Below are positions 1 through 10,169 of a stretch of 64,000 nucleotides of DNA, in pieces. Each line of letters begins with the position of its first letter. Within the stretch, counting starts at the first letter, position 1. Position numbers and translations under genes: made by a program. The notes below the pieces were generated by a model. The model saw only the letters and a list, made by a program, of their open reading frames with translations, ran no database searches and was not told the origin of the DNA. The DNA comes from Viola odorata (taxonomy: Eukaryota; Streptophyta; Magnoliopsida; Malpighiales; Violaceae), in contig OY829538.1 in NCBI GenBank assembly GCA_963691705.1, positions 34,368,836 through 34,432,835 of the forward strand, given 5' to 3'.

Positions 1-86
1 TGATTAAAACGTCACTTTTTTAGGATTTAAAGTTGGGACGTGTTTAGTTTTTTTGCAAACCCATAATATGGTTTAAATTTTAATAT

Positions 87-852
87 GGGAAAAGCCATAA
101 AATCACCCTTACATTTGTACCCAATTTCTGGAAAACACTCTACGTTTATAATTGAGTCAAATAAAACTCCACGTTTGTCAATTTTAACAATTCACACCCT
201 AATTTAAAAATTATCTTAAAACCTATTTGGCTGACGTGGAAATTAATTAATTAAAAAATGACATGAATTTTTTTATCTCTCCTTACACCCGATAAACGCT
301 AACGTGAAAAATTAAAAAAATAAAATTAAACGTAAAATCAATCCCAACATATCAAAAAATGCATATCAAGTTAATCTAAGTTAAAAGTATTGTACACTTA
401 GAAATTTCGTCAAAAGTTGAAGAAAAAAATAGACACGAGTTAATTAATTGTCTGGATTATATTAAATCGAGTATCAACCATCTTAGAATTTCCAAATAAC
501 ATCCAAAAATTGCTGAAAAATGCAGTAAAACACAACTAAGCATTAATTAATTATCTGAATTATATTTTTATATTTTTATTTTATTTTTATTGGGTTATGT
601 CACGTCTGCGTCTATTTAGTGTAAGAAGAGACATGAAAAAATGTCGATGTCATTTTTTTATAAATTAATCTTCACGTCAACTAAATCTAAGGTAAATTTT
701 TAAAAGAGCCAAACAAGTCTTAAGATAATTTTAAAATTAGGGTCTGATTTGTTAAAATTAGCAAATGTGAAGTTCTATTTGACTCAATTATAAACGTAAA
801 GTGTGTTTAGGACATTTGGTACAAAAGTGAGGATGATTTTATAATTTTTTCC
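87..852. mobile_element. MULE-type MITE with long terminal inverted repeats
   Basis: A 766-bp non-coding element. The left end (GGGAAAAGCCATAAAATC) and the reverse complement of the right end (GGAAAAAATTATAAAATC) start imperfect inverted repeats of about 220 bp. Nine-bp direct repeats TTTTAATAT flank it at 78-86 and 853-861. A 9-bp duplication with long inverted repeats is the hallmark of Mutator-like elements. No transposase is present, so it would have been moved in trans. The interior (roughly 310-620) is AT-rich with no coding signal. Confidence 0.85.
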
Positions 853-1029
853 TTTTAATATTCAATCAATTTTATGCCAAAAGTATCTTTAAAGAAGTTT
901 TTATTTTTGGTCTATGAAAATAAATTCTTAACTTATAATATCACTTAATTAGTGACAAGATATTATATGTTTTTTATATTAAAATTATATTTTTCCTTTT
1001 TTTAAAAAGAAGAAGAAAGCGATTAGAAT

Positions 1030-1330
1030 TAATTTGAGTCCGCAATAACAAAAGGTGCAATTATCTCGGGGCATTCCTCTACCCATATATTTCCCGAATC
1101 GGAAATTAAAGCAAGTCGGCCTAATTCATGTGCAGGCACATTCAACGACCTCTTGATATGGCAGAAAAATGAGCTTGCAAATAACGACGACATACGAGGC
1201 ACATCTTCTAAAACAACCCCAAGATAAGATAAAGGAAATTCCTTTGATAGTTCATCTCAATAATAATTCTTTCCACCCCCTATTGTCTGGCATGAGTCAA
1301 AGCGTCCTGCACCGCTAGGGATTCCGCAGT
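1030..1330 (-). pseudogene. RNase H-like domain fragment of a plant LINE (RVT_3 type)
   Basis: Read on the minus strand, the segment from about 1240 to 1035 gives a stretch like the C-terminal end of the RNase H domain that closes plant LINE ORF2. It has a conserved helix with an AHELGRLAL-like motif, then WVEECPEIIAPFVIAD and a stop. Upstream (1240-1330) the resemblance continues with frame changes around a LAVQDALTHA helix. No start codon or full reading frame exists. The zinc-finger part of the same kind of protein lies at 1785-1990 on the same strand, so both are probably remains of one LINE. A host RNase H-like gene is a less likely source. Confidence 0.6.
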
Positions 1331-1402
1331 GTTGACACCCGGTCAATGATCTAAGAAAATAGACCCTGCAAAAATCGGGCTGCCCCTAGATTCCCTAGCA
1401 AT

Positions 1403-1770
1403 AGGGCTGCCCAGTCGAGTCTTCGGGAATTTCGAGACCCGACTTTGTAAATTTCGGATATTCTGAAATTATTATTTTTGTTCCCGATCCCGAAGTTTTA
1501 AAATCCAATCCCGATCCCGAATTTCTGAATCACAATTTCGAAATTTTTTGATTTTCTAAAATTTCTGAAATTGTGATCAATTTACAGCAATTTAAGCCAA
1601 TTATTTTCCAACAATTATTTTCAGAAATTTTCCATCAAATTGTCCAGCAAATTTTCCAACAAAACTATCTAACAAATTAAGCAAAGAACACAACAACCAT
1701 CTCAAGTCTCAGTCAATGATCAATCCAGCAAAATTTTCAACAAATTAAGCAAAGAACACAGCAGGAGGGA
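1403..1770. mobile_element. Possible hAT-like insertion between LINE fragments
   Basis: The segment opens with TAGGGCTGCCCAGTCGAG, similar to plant hAT termini, and has repeated CCCGATCCCGAA-type words such as those near hAT ends. It sits between two pieces of a LINE. No matching right terminus or target duplication was found, so the boundaries are approximate. Confidence 0.25.
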
Positions 1771-1784
1771 CTAAGTTTGATCCT

Positions 1785-1990
1785 CAAAGTGACAATTCTA
1801 TAATAGGTGGGTTGTGGTTTCCAACTCCCTGTTGCAACATGGGCAACTAGGGTCAACTTGTAGGCCACGCCTAGTCATGTTCACCCGCGTGGGGAGGGAA
1901 TCATGACCCAGCCGCCACATGAAATTTTTGAACTTTTGTGGAATCATTAAGGCCTACAGATGCCTTCATCATTCCTTTCTCTTCTCCTCT
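1785..1990 (-). pseudogene. LINE zinc-binding region fragment (zf-RVT type)
   Basis: The minus-strand translation contains the order FMWRLGHDSLPTR, then a VNMTRRGL stretch, then SCPCCNRELETTTHLL and a broken NCHF. This is the layout of the zinc-binding domain that follows reverse transcriptase in plant non-LTR retrotransposons (CxxC followed by HLL-x-CxF). An in-frame stop precedes the last cysteine. It is in the same orientation as the RNase H remnant at 1030-1330 and upstream of it, as expected for one ORF2 later interrupted. There is no catalytic reverse-transcriptase part in the window. Confidence 0.65.
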
Positions 1991-2155
1991 AATAATTGGG
2001 AAACAATTGGCGCGCGAAATGGCGTGGTAGTCACTTCTAACTGAATATTTCTCATTTGTGGTACTCTTCCACCCAAGGGTATATTTTTCTTCTTTGAAAT
2101 ATAGACACGTGAAGTAGTAAAAAGAAGAATGAGTGCTTAAATTTATTTTTAAAAC

Positions 2156-2275
2156 ACATGAGGTTGTAGTTCAACTAGTTAGTGCATATTGTTTTTATGA
2201 TTTAGGTTGTGGGTTCGATCCTTATTATTGTAATGATAATTAATAATATAATTAATTTTTTAAATAAAAAAATTG
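2156..2275 (+). mobile_element. tRNA-derived SINE with 11-bp target duplications
   Basis: About 120 bp containing a pol III A-box-like segment (GTAGTTCAACTAGTTAGTGC) and a B box (GGGTTCGATCC), followed by an AT-rich tail ending in an A run. Perfect 11-bp direct repeats ATTTTTAAAAC flank it at 2145-2155 and 2276-2286, as expected of LINE-driven retroposition. It encodes nothing. Confidence 0.8.
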
Positions 2276-2535
2276 ATTTTTAAAACTACTCAGAAGGCTT
2301 GTTCATAATAAAATAAATTTAAATAATAAAAAACTATAATTAAAATGCATAAAATTAAACACACATGTGCATTGTGCTATTGATAGAGAGCAAAGGATCA
2401 CATTACTACGTTAGTGGCTTTAAGCCTTTAATTTAACTTGAGTTGTTAATGGTCGTTGTACAGTGGTGGCGATTGCTTTGTTTCATATTAAGAGTGTGTT
2501 TGGATTTAGGGTATAAAATAAGGTTAAGTTTTAAG

Positions 2536-4110
2536 CATAGTTATCAGAACCGGACCGGACAATAAACTGGAAATAAAAAAATTCTGGTTTGACCGGGTTT
2601 AACTGAGTTTCACCGGATTGACCCATTGGACCGTTTTAAACTGTTCACATATCGAACCGTTCAATCTTAGATAATTGAACCAGATTAAACTGGATTAAAC
2701 CGGTCGGTTTTTATACTGTAGCATTTTATAATATATCAAAATAAAATATCAAGTAGATCAAATGTTAAAAATAAAGAAACAATCCAACATTCAAATGAAA
2801 TGATATTCAAAGTTTAAACACACTTAAATATCCAAATTACAAAATTGTTAATTCTATGGATTGGCAACAAGTTGAGAGGTTGAGCCACTAGCATTTTCGA
2901 AAATGTCTTCATAACGACGTCCACTTTCAATTCCTTCATCTTCATCATTCTCATCATCAAACTCATCTTGAAGGTTCAACTCTAGTATCGTCGTAAGGCT
3001 TTGTGTCCATCTATTTTTTTGTTTCTTAGTTATGAACATTAAAAATAGTAGGTATGAATTAATCTTAGGTTTATTCGAATAAAATTTGACAATAAAGTTA
3101 AAACACTAAACAACTCAAAGTAATAATTTTTTTATTTATATCTTTTTCTAGTATTCTAAGACTAAGTTTCTTTTAAATATGAGGCTAATTTTATTTGTAC
3201 CGTCACCAAACACTAAAATATTGTTTAAAAGTGGACAGCTCCGTTATTAATAGCATGTGTGATCTTTCAATCTTTGCGTCTTCTAGAAAAAAAATACTTA
3301 AATGTTACCCCTTATCTACTCCATTATCACATAAAATTCCATAAACAACAGCCAGTACAAATTCAAGAAGAAAACAAAGAAATGGAGACTTAGCTCATCA
3401 TCTTCATCAAGACATGAATTTGGGCCATAACATGTCTCTCTTATTCTTATTACATAATCCCAAAAATCCAAAAACCATTCCTCCGCCTCCTCTCCCTCCT
3501 CCACGTCTTCTTCCTCCTCCTCACCCTCCCTTCAAATCTCTCCACCATCCACCTCGGCGGCCCCACCATCTTCTTCCTCTCCTGCCTCGTCGTCTTCAAG
3601 CTCCTCCTCTTCTCCTTCCATCAAGGCCCTTTATCTTCCTCCCCTCCCCCAACCATTGTCCTCCATTTCATCGCCTTAGCTTGCCTCCCTATAAAACCCC
3701 TTGACCCATCTCACAACAAATCCTACGACCCACCCGCCCGATTCTCCTTGCCCGGATCCATTTTATTACCCATCAAAGCATGCCTCCTCGCTGCTTCCTT
3801 CCGTATCCTCGATCACCGCCATCACATGAACCGTTACGGTTGGTTATTTTTCTTTCCAATTTTGCCATGAACACGAAGAGAAGAAATGAAGTGAAGAAGG
3901 AGGAGGTTGTCCAAAATGGCGTTGTTTTGGTTTGGTTCATCGAACCAGCCAAGCTGATAGTGAACCGGCCGGGTCGTCGGTTGTGTAAAAATCGACCGAA
4001 TCAACCGGTCTAACGGTTCACATACATATTCGGTAAGATAGCTGAATCGAACCAGAAATTATGATTGAACCTGTCAGACCGGCCGATCCGGTCCGATTCT
4101 GATAACACTG
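2536..4110. mobile_element. Non-autonomous hAT element 1 carrying a captured gene fragment
   Basis: A 1575-bp element with inverted ends (left CATAGTTATCAGAACCGG; right end reverse-complemented CAGTGTTATCAGAATCGG). Perfect 8-bp duplications GTTTTAAG lie at 2528-2535 and 4111-4118; eight bp is diagnostic of the hAT superfamily. The first ~295 bp and last ~150 bp match the hAT element at 12482-13771, while the interiors differ. The interior holds a wax-synthase-like exon (3382-3870). A minus-strand frame at 2854-3039 (61 codons, acidic D/E-rich) is unrecognised. No hAT transposase catalytic region is present. Confidence 0.88.
3382..3870 (+). pseudogene. Captured wax-synthase-like (MBOAT family) N-terminal fragment
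   Basis: One frame starting at ATG 3382 reads like the first ~160 residues of plant long-chain-alcohol O-fatty-acyltransferases (wax synthases, about 340 residues, multi-span ER membrane enzymes that esterify fatty alcohols). Visible matches are SYSYYI followed by FLRLLSLL, a hydrophobic span, IHLGG, FKLLLFSFHQGPL, then LHFIALACLPIK. Two stops interrupt it early (TAG 3391-3393, TGA 3415-3417) and it ends at TGA 3868-3870. The C-terminal half with the MBOAT catalytic His is absent. It lies wholly inside a hAT element, so it is a transduplicated fragment. The family assignment comes from motif order and spacing only. Confidence 0.75.
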
Positions 4111-4751
4111 GTTTTAAGGAGTAAGGTGTTAAGGGAAAAAAATATTAAAGGGTTAAATATAAAAAAAAATGGTAAAAAGTTTTTAAAAAGTTTATTACAA
4201 ATGAGTCACATTAATAGTTTAATTAAAAAATAAAATATACTTTAACCCATAATTTTAATTAATCCCCCAATAAATTAGGAGTTTGACTACTAATCTTCAA
4301 ATGACTACTTATTAATCATTAGTGTAGTTGGATTTTATGAAAATTAAAATTGAAAATAATATTTTTATTATATTTTATTTTCCTATATTCTTTTGATGTC
4401 TTCTCCTCCCTTGAGTTCTCAGATTATAGGATAGCTTTACGGATGAATTGTAAATGCTTGAAATCTTAAAAAGCCTTTACATTTTTCAGTAGTAGTATGC
4501 ATGACTTGCTTGTGAGTGTGTTATCTCTAGTAATATTCCATAAAATAAAATAAAACAAGATAGATGATTATCTTCAATCCGTATGATATGAAAGTTGCAA
4601 CTTACAAGCCATAAACATGTTTTTCTTGAAACACAAATATTGTAAAACTAAAGAAAAGAGAATCACGCATGAGATGGGCGAAACTAATCCCAGTAATTAA
4701 CTTAACTTTAACTTAATATATAAAATCCAAAGCTTTAATCTTTCTGTCCTT
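4111..4751. other. AT-rich intergenic sequence, E6-like gene 3' flank
   Basis: No gene or repeat boundary was recognised. The segment contains the hAT target duplication at its left edge and the presumed 3' untranslated region of the minus-strand E6-like gene at its right edge. Several AATAAA-like and TTTATT words occur, but none could be singled out as the polyadenylation signal. Confidence 0.5.
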
Positions 4752-5891
4752 TCAAGGCAAATTCTCCTCTTCTTGGTTTTCCTCGTATCCCTGCTGCTGC
4801 TGGTTGTGGTTGTACTCCTCCACGCTCTCATTATTGTCATAGTAACCTTGATTCTGAGTTCTTACCTCCTCATTCACCGACTCGTACTGATAATTACTGT
4901 TAGGATGGTACTTGTCGTTCTTCACATGATAATAGTACTTACCACCCTCCACAAATCTTGTATCACTCATCCCTTGTCGCTCCCTTTCATACTCATTATT
5001 CTTCTTGTTGTTGTACTTATTTGCATTGGCATTCTCCTGATTTTCATTGCTTTCCTCATAGTTTTCCGGAGCGAATTCGCGCTGGTTGTTGTTTTTGTAA
5101 CTACCCCTATAGTCATTCTCCTGATTCTCATTGTTGTTGTTGTTGTAGTTGTTGGGATTGGCATTCTCCTGATTTTCGTTGCTTTCCTCGAAGTTTTCGT
5201 TTGCGAATTCGCGCTCGTTGTTGTTGTAATTGCCTCTGTAGCCATTCTCCTGATGTTCGCCGCTTCCCTCATAGTTTTTGTTTGCAGATTTGTATCCATT
5301 GTTGTTGTTGTTGTTATAATTGCCCGGATAGCCATTGTTGTTGTTGTTGTTTTGATTGTTTGTCTCATGGTTAGTACTGGAAAGTTTGTAGCCATTGTTG
5401 TTGTAGTAGTTACCAGAGTTGTAGCTATTCTTGTTCTCGTTTCTGCTGTCAGCAGCATTGTTGTTGTGGTAGTAATTGCCAGAATTGTAGCCATTGTTGT
5501 TGTAGTTGCTACCGCTATAAGCTTTCTGATAAGTGACTCCATCAAGTTCTTCATTTAGAAGTTCATTCTCATCTTTGGTGGTGTTGTTGTTGTTGATGGT
5601 GGTGGTGGCGGCGGCAGTGGCGGCTTCCTTCTCTGGAGGTAACTGGTCAGAACCATGACCATAAAGGCCATAACCATTGTCACTCTCCTTGAAGAAAGTT
5701 GGTGCTGGTTCTGGTGCTAGGAAAGGTGCTGATGCTGGGGTGGAGCCATCAATACTACTCTCTTTGATGGTATAGTGAGTGAGCTTGGTAAAGAATTTGC
5801 TCTCTCTGCCTTCAATTTGGACAGAGGAAAACAGAGCAAGGATGGAGAAGAGGCCAACATATTTCACAAATGGAGTCATTGCAAGATTCAA
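4752..5891 (-). CDS. E6-like secreted asparagine-rich protein
   Basis: An uninterrupted 379-codon frame. Residues 1-28 form a signal peptide (short N terminus, hydrophobic core near 10-24). Residues 50-65 are Ala/Pro-rich. NGYGLYGHGS at 72-81 and GMSDTRFVEGGKYYYHV beginning at 307 are the two blocks typical of the protein E6 family, first known from cotton fibre, where the protein is abundant and probably wall-associated; its biochemical role is unknown. The middle (about 100-300) is Asn/Tyr/Glu-rich with a 44-residue repeat (132 bp, around 5028 and 5160). Family members are usually near 240 residues, so this one is expanded. The first ATG is used; a second at codon 5 would also keep the signal peptide. 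A TATA box lies about 75 bp upstream. Long frames on the opposite strand are shadows of the AAC/AAT repeats. Confidence 0.9.
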   Translation of the reverse strand: MNLAMTPFVKYVGLFSILALFSSVQIEGRESKFFTKLTHYTIKESSIDGSTPASAPFLAPEPAPTFFKESDNGYGLYGHGSDQLPPEKEAATAAATTTINNNNTTKDENELLNEELDGVTYQKAYSGSNYNNNGYNSGNYYHNNNAADSRNENKNSYNSGNYYNNNGYKLSSTNHETNNQNNNNNNGYPGNYNNNNNNGYKSANKNYEGSGEHQENGYRGNYNNNEREFANENFEESNENQENANPNNYNNNNNENQENDYRGSYKNNNQREFAPENYEESNENQENANANKYNNKKNNEYERERQGMSDTRFVEGGKYYYHVKNDKYHPNSNYQYESVNEEVRTQNQGYYDNNESVEEYNHNQQQQGYEENQEEENLP

Positions 5892-5966
5892 GAAAATTTT
5901 GATCTTCTTGATTCTTGAAGTTGGGTTCCTCTCCTATATCCTAATATCATAATGTAGTAGTGCCTT

Positions 5967-5973
5967 CTTTATA
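5967..5973 (-). promoter_or_regulatory. TATA box of the E6-like gene
   Basis: TATAAAG read on the minus strand, about 75 bp upstream of the ATG at 5891. This spacing suits a transcription start roughly 40-50 bp before the ATG. It is the only good TATA match close to the gene. Confidence 0.6.
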
Positions 5974-8340
5974 GCCAATATTTGTCAGTAAATTGGGCGG
6001 ATAATTATGGCGCAGATTGTGGAGAGGGGAAGGGGTTGTGGGGCAGAGCATTATGGCCCATCGTGCATGCTCCATGTGCCTTCAATGAGAATGTCCAACA
6101 AAGGAAGCACCTTACATCTTTTGAAAAAAAATTAAAAATTCTTCAGTAGAAGATAATAATAATAGTCAAAAATGGCATTTTTCTTTTTCTAGTAAAGAAA
6201 AAGAGTGAAGAAAAGAAGGCACCTCTTTAATTGCTTTCATGGGAATATGAGGGTGAAAGGTGAAAAATTGGGGTCCTCATTCAACAACTCCATAGCGGTT
6301 GAGTTAGTTAGGTAGCAAAAAGAAAAGAGCAGGAAAAAAAAGAAAACATGAACATCATTCACGCTTTTCTTCTATGTCTCAAAAGAAGTACCGACTCGAC
6401 ATCAAATGTAATGAAATGATAAAAAAATTGTCTATCATTAACTCATTACGAGATTCAGTATATGGAGTTCAGGAATAAAAAATAAAGAAAAATACTTTGA
6501 AAGAGCCAACTTTAGTAAGACTCAATCATATTGGAACTAAATTAGTCTCGCCCGAGAAGAAAGTGGGAAAAAAAGGTTTGAGGGAGTGATGTGTATTGTT
6601 ACTACTAGATACCACTTTGCTCCGCGGTTTACTTGCAAGATTCGGGCTGGAGTTAAAGAAATGCTGGTAAACTGAGAGATGGGCCATTCTCATTTAATTG
6701 GAACGTAGAGGCATGAAAAAGATGCATCGCATAAATTCTCATCTTACTTGGATTGTCTTGCATTCAAATTTATGATTTTTGTACACAAGCATTCCAGGCA
6801 ATCCAAACCAGTTAGCTTCATTCTTGGACCACAATGCCAGCAGTCCTCATTTTTTCCCTCTAGCCAAACTGTGGCCATAGACACAGGGATCATTAGATAT
6901 CGGAGATATTGAACAATTTGAAGTTTCGAGTTAATAATTCGACCTGATTCTAATTACTATCCTGTTAGAGGCATAAACTATAGTTTTTAATCTTAACTAT
7001 TTTCTTTGAACAAAATGAAAAGAAAATGTACAAAATATGATTAGTATTAGGTCAACCGATGCGAGTTGATTGGTTCGATTGTTCACTACACTTGGTTTTT
7101 TACAGGTTCAATGGTAGAATGGTGAGAAATATCAAATTGAACTAGTTTACTATTTCATTCGCCTAATCGTTTGGTCAAATCCAATTTTATTGCTACGGTG
7201 AGAGAACATAAATGTGATACTACTGCAAGTAAGGTTGTTTAGATGCTAAAAGGTTTAGACTGCAATTTTTATCATTTAAAATTTAGAAGAAATTAAATAA
7301 TGGCAAACATCATGGCTGGCCTCGGCCTTTGCCTTGGGTACCTCCCTCTGACTATGGTTACAGAAAAAAGGAAGTGAGCATCATGACTCGTGAGTGATAA
7401 TCAAGTGGTATTATTTATAGATATGACTTGTGAGTAATCACAGTCACAGCCTTTGATCTCTACTTAAGCAATCTCCAAATTAAATAAATAAATAATGCCT
7501 ATGCACATGTACTCCATTCAATCCAAATCCATATTACTTGCGTTTTAGGTTTTTTATTTTATTTTTAGGTAAATTTTAACGTAACTAACTCAGTCACCTC
7601 TTAATATTAATTTAATTAGCAATCATAATATGAAATATGTTGATTAATTGTCAAAATTATGAAGATATATAACATGACAAAGCTTAGCGTCTTAATTACT
7701 AACGAATGGATAAAAAAAAACTAGTAATAAAACAAAGGAAGTAGTTTATTGGTTGTTTTGTTAGGATAAAAGTATCAAGTGATTGAATTCAAGTTCGAAT
7801 CTCACATTCATTTATCCAAATAAAAAAAAAATCCACATATGGTTAGTTTGAGTGATTTAATACTTTTATTTTTTAAGTAAGACTGCAAGATTGCACATTT
7901 AATTCTTATATATATAAAAGTTACATATGTTGAACATTTTACTTTTTAATGAATCAGCAACGAATAAAATTAATCATATCCAAGTGTTTTAAAATTTCCT
8001 GAGACCTAAAATAAATAAATATTCTATCATGTATATCCAATAAAAAAAAAGTAATTAAATAATGATACACATGTACCAGCATGTTTGCGTGATGATCGGA
8101 GCAACATTTCAAACTTTTTGACCTTTTATTTTCCCTTTATTCCTCCTTAATTTAGCAGGTGAAACTGAAAATGTTGACCATACATAAAATAAGTCTGCTC
8201 CTGCTCCTGAAATTAAGGGAACACTACGGTCTGTGTGGATGGATACTCGCTAGTCGCTACTCACTAGCAGCTCCTTTACAGCCGGGGGGAAATCCAAGGA
8301 AGGTAAATATAAAATGAGAAAAAATAATTATTAAAAATAA
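5974..8340. other. Intergenic region upstream of the E6-like gene
   Basis: No coding region was recognised in this 2.4-kb stretch. Proximal sequence (5974-6350) is probably E6-like promoter. At 7793-7801 GTTCGAATC resembles a pol III B box and is followed by an A-rich run (7820-7832), so a worn SINE may lie at about 7741-7832, but no clear A box or target duplication was found. The rest is AT-rich single-copy-looking sequence. Confidence 0.45.
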
Positions 8341-8826
8341 GGTAAATTATATAAAAAAAAATTATAGTTGATAAAATATTCCATTTAATCTTCTATAGAT
8401 TAAGAGTTTACCGTCTCAACCATATTGTTTTCTAAAACTTACAATTTTAACATTTTTAGTAATAAAAAAATTCAATAAATATTCAAAAAACATACAAATT
8501 TGAGAGTAAAATATAACAAATGTGTCTAAATCCACTTTATTGAAAAAATAAAAAATGAGAAATATTTTTATCAATTTAAAAACAAATTGTACATAAAAAT
8601 GAAACTAATTTTTTTATTATCTTAGGTCCTAATAGTTGTTACATTTTTTGATTAATTTTTTCTTTACAAATTTGCATTATTTTACTATTTGTTTGAAATT
8701 TTAACCATCATAAAGGTTAAAATTCTAACTTTCAAGAAACTATAGAGTTAATATTGTAACTTTTTAAACTATAAGGGGTTAAATGACATATTTTATAAAT
8801 TATATAATTTTTTAATGTAGTTTACC
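8341..8826. mobile_element. MITE with long terminal inverted repeats
   Basis: The left end (GGTAAATTATATAAAAAAAA then TTATAGTTGATAAAATATTCC) matches the reverse complement of the right end (GGTAAACTACATTAAAAAAT then TATATAATTTATAAAATATG), with the match running over about 110 bp. The 486-bp element is AT-rich and non-coding. Flanking 9-mers (TAAAAATAA, TACAAAATA) are only loosely alike, so a MULE-type duplication is possible but not shown. Confidence 0.55.
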
Positions 8827-10169
8827 TACAAAATATTTCAGACAATTTTTTTTCTTAAGAAAAAAATTAACTTTCTCAATAAAAAATTAAAATAAACTTC
8901 TGAAAAAATTATAGGTGACATTGGATTTATGGAATGTTATTTTTCCAACAATTTAATTTTCTAATGGAATATGATTTATAAAGTTGCTTCAAATACTCAT
9001 TGATTGAGTGTATAATTTGATGTTAAACATTATCTATTTATTTACATTTTAAATGATGATTTTACTAAAAATAGCTTATTTTATTTCTTTTTATAGAAAA
9101 AGGGCATTTGAGGAGAATTTGGAGAAAAGAAGCAGTTCTGAAGCAGAATTTTAGTTCTCGGCTAAGAACTAGATTGACTGCGTGGGACAAAGTTCTAGAA
9201 CGAGTGAAGGATGCGTTTTGACAACTAAGAAAGTCTATAATCTCGGGATTTACTCTATCTTTTACCGAGGAGATAAGATGTGATCGCAATTTAGTGATTT
9301 TTAGAAGGAAGAATTTTTTATTTAATCTCTTCCTCATTTTAGAAATGGACACTCAATTAATTTCCAATTTCTTCTGCATTCTTTTATGATTTTCTCTCCT
9401 CTTTTTGTCTTCTTTCTTGGTAGACAGAGATGGAGCGTTCATTATTTATTGTATATTTTATATCTATTTAAACTCTTTTATTTTTGGTAGAGTCCAATAA
9501 AAGTTTATGATGTTCTTCTTTCGTGAGATCTAATTTGTGTTTCATATTTCTTATGTTTGTATTCTATTTTCCTTGATTTTATCGAGTTCGTTATTCATGC
9601 TAGCTTAGTATCTGATCAGTCTTAATTGAACTTGGATAATTACAATCAATTCAATAAGGTACATCATTAGTCATGACCAAGTTGAGTAAATAGACAACTA
9701 GCCGTTTTCGGATAGCCTAAAGACTTAGATTTTAGGTGAAGATCGGGCTTTTTGGAACTGCCTAAGGATAGTCTCTCCCTAATCTTCATCAATCAATCTA
9801 CTGAAACCTATAAACGGACCTTAGGTTGTAGCATGATTAGGATTATCTTGGGTTGTGCTTATATAGGAGGAAAGCGGGAGATCTAAACGGACCTCATCTC
9901 TATATCTCTATATCTATTTTATTAACATAAGATTGAATAATATTGCATCCATGATCGATTGAATTAACATCATAACCTTGTTTGTGTCTCTACTAAGATT
10001 CGTTAATTTGATTGTTCGCTCTCTTTGTTTGGATTCTTGATCTCGGTCTTGAAGTAGGTTTATTTATTTATTTTCTTTTAATTATTTTCTTAGTTTATAA
10101 ATTTCAAAATAAAAACCCCTTATTTGTTTGTTTGTATTTGGTCATTTTTTTATTTTAAGTATTTTCATT
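8827..10169. other. Unidentified non-coding stretch, possible old retroelement leader or LTR
   Basis: 8827-9060 is plain AT-rich DNA. From about 9110 to 10120 the composition becomes less AT-biased, without any frame resembling a protein. It has the character of an LTR or untranslated retroelement region, but no terminal repeats, primer site or second copy was found in the window. It ends where the truncated copia gag begins. Confidence 0.3.

Noticed and set aside
4773..5558. Long frames on the plus strand and in a second minus frame across the E6-like gene
   Set aside because: They arise from the AAC/AAT (GTT/ATT) codon repeats of the E6-like frame; they give low-complexity Val/Ile/Leu or Thr/Met runs with no domain.
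7290..7380. Short Met-rich frame near 7302
   Set aside because: About 25 codons with no homologue-like features or promoter; not supportable as a gene.
7741..7832. Possible tRNA gene or SINE at the GTTCGAATC box
   Set aside because: The B-box-like word is present, but no cloverleaf, clear A box or target duplication was found, so it is mentioned only in the intergenic entry.
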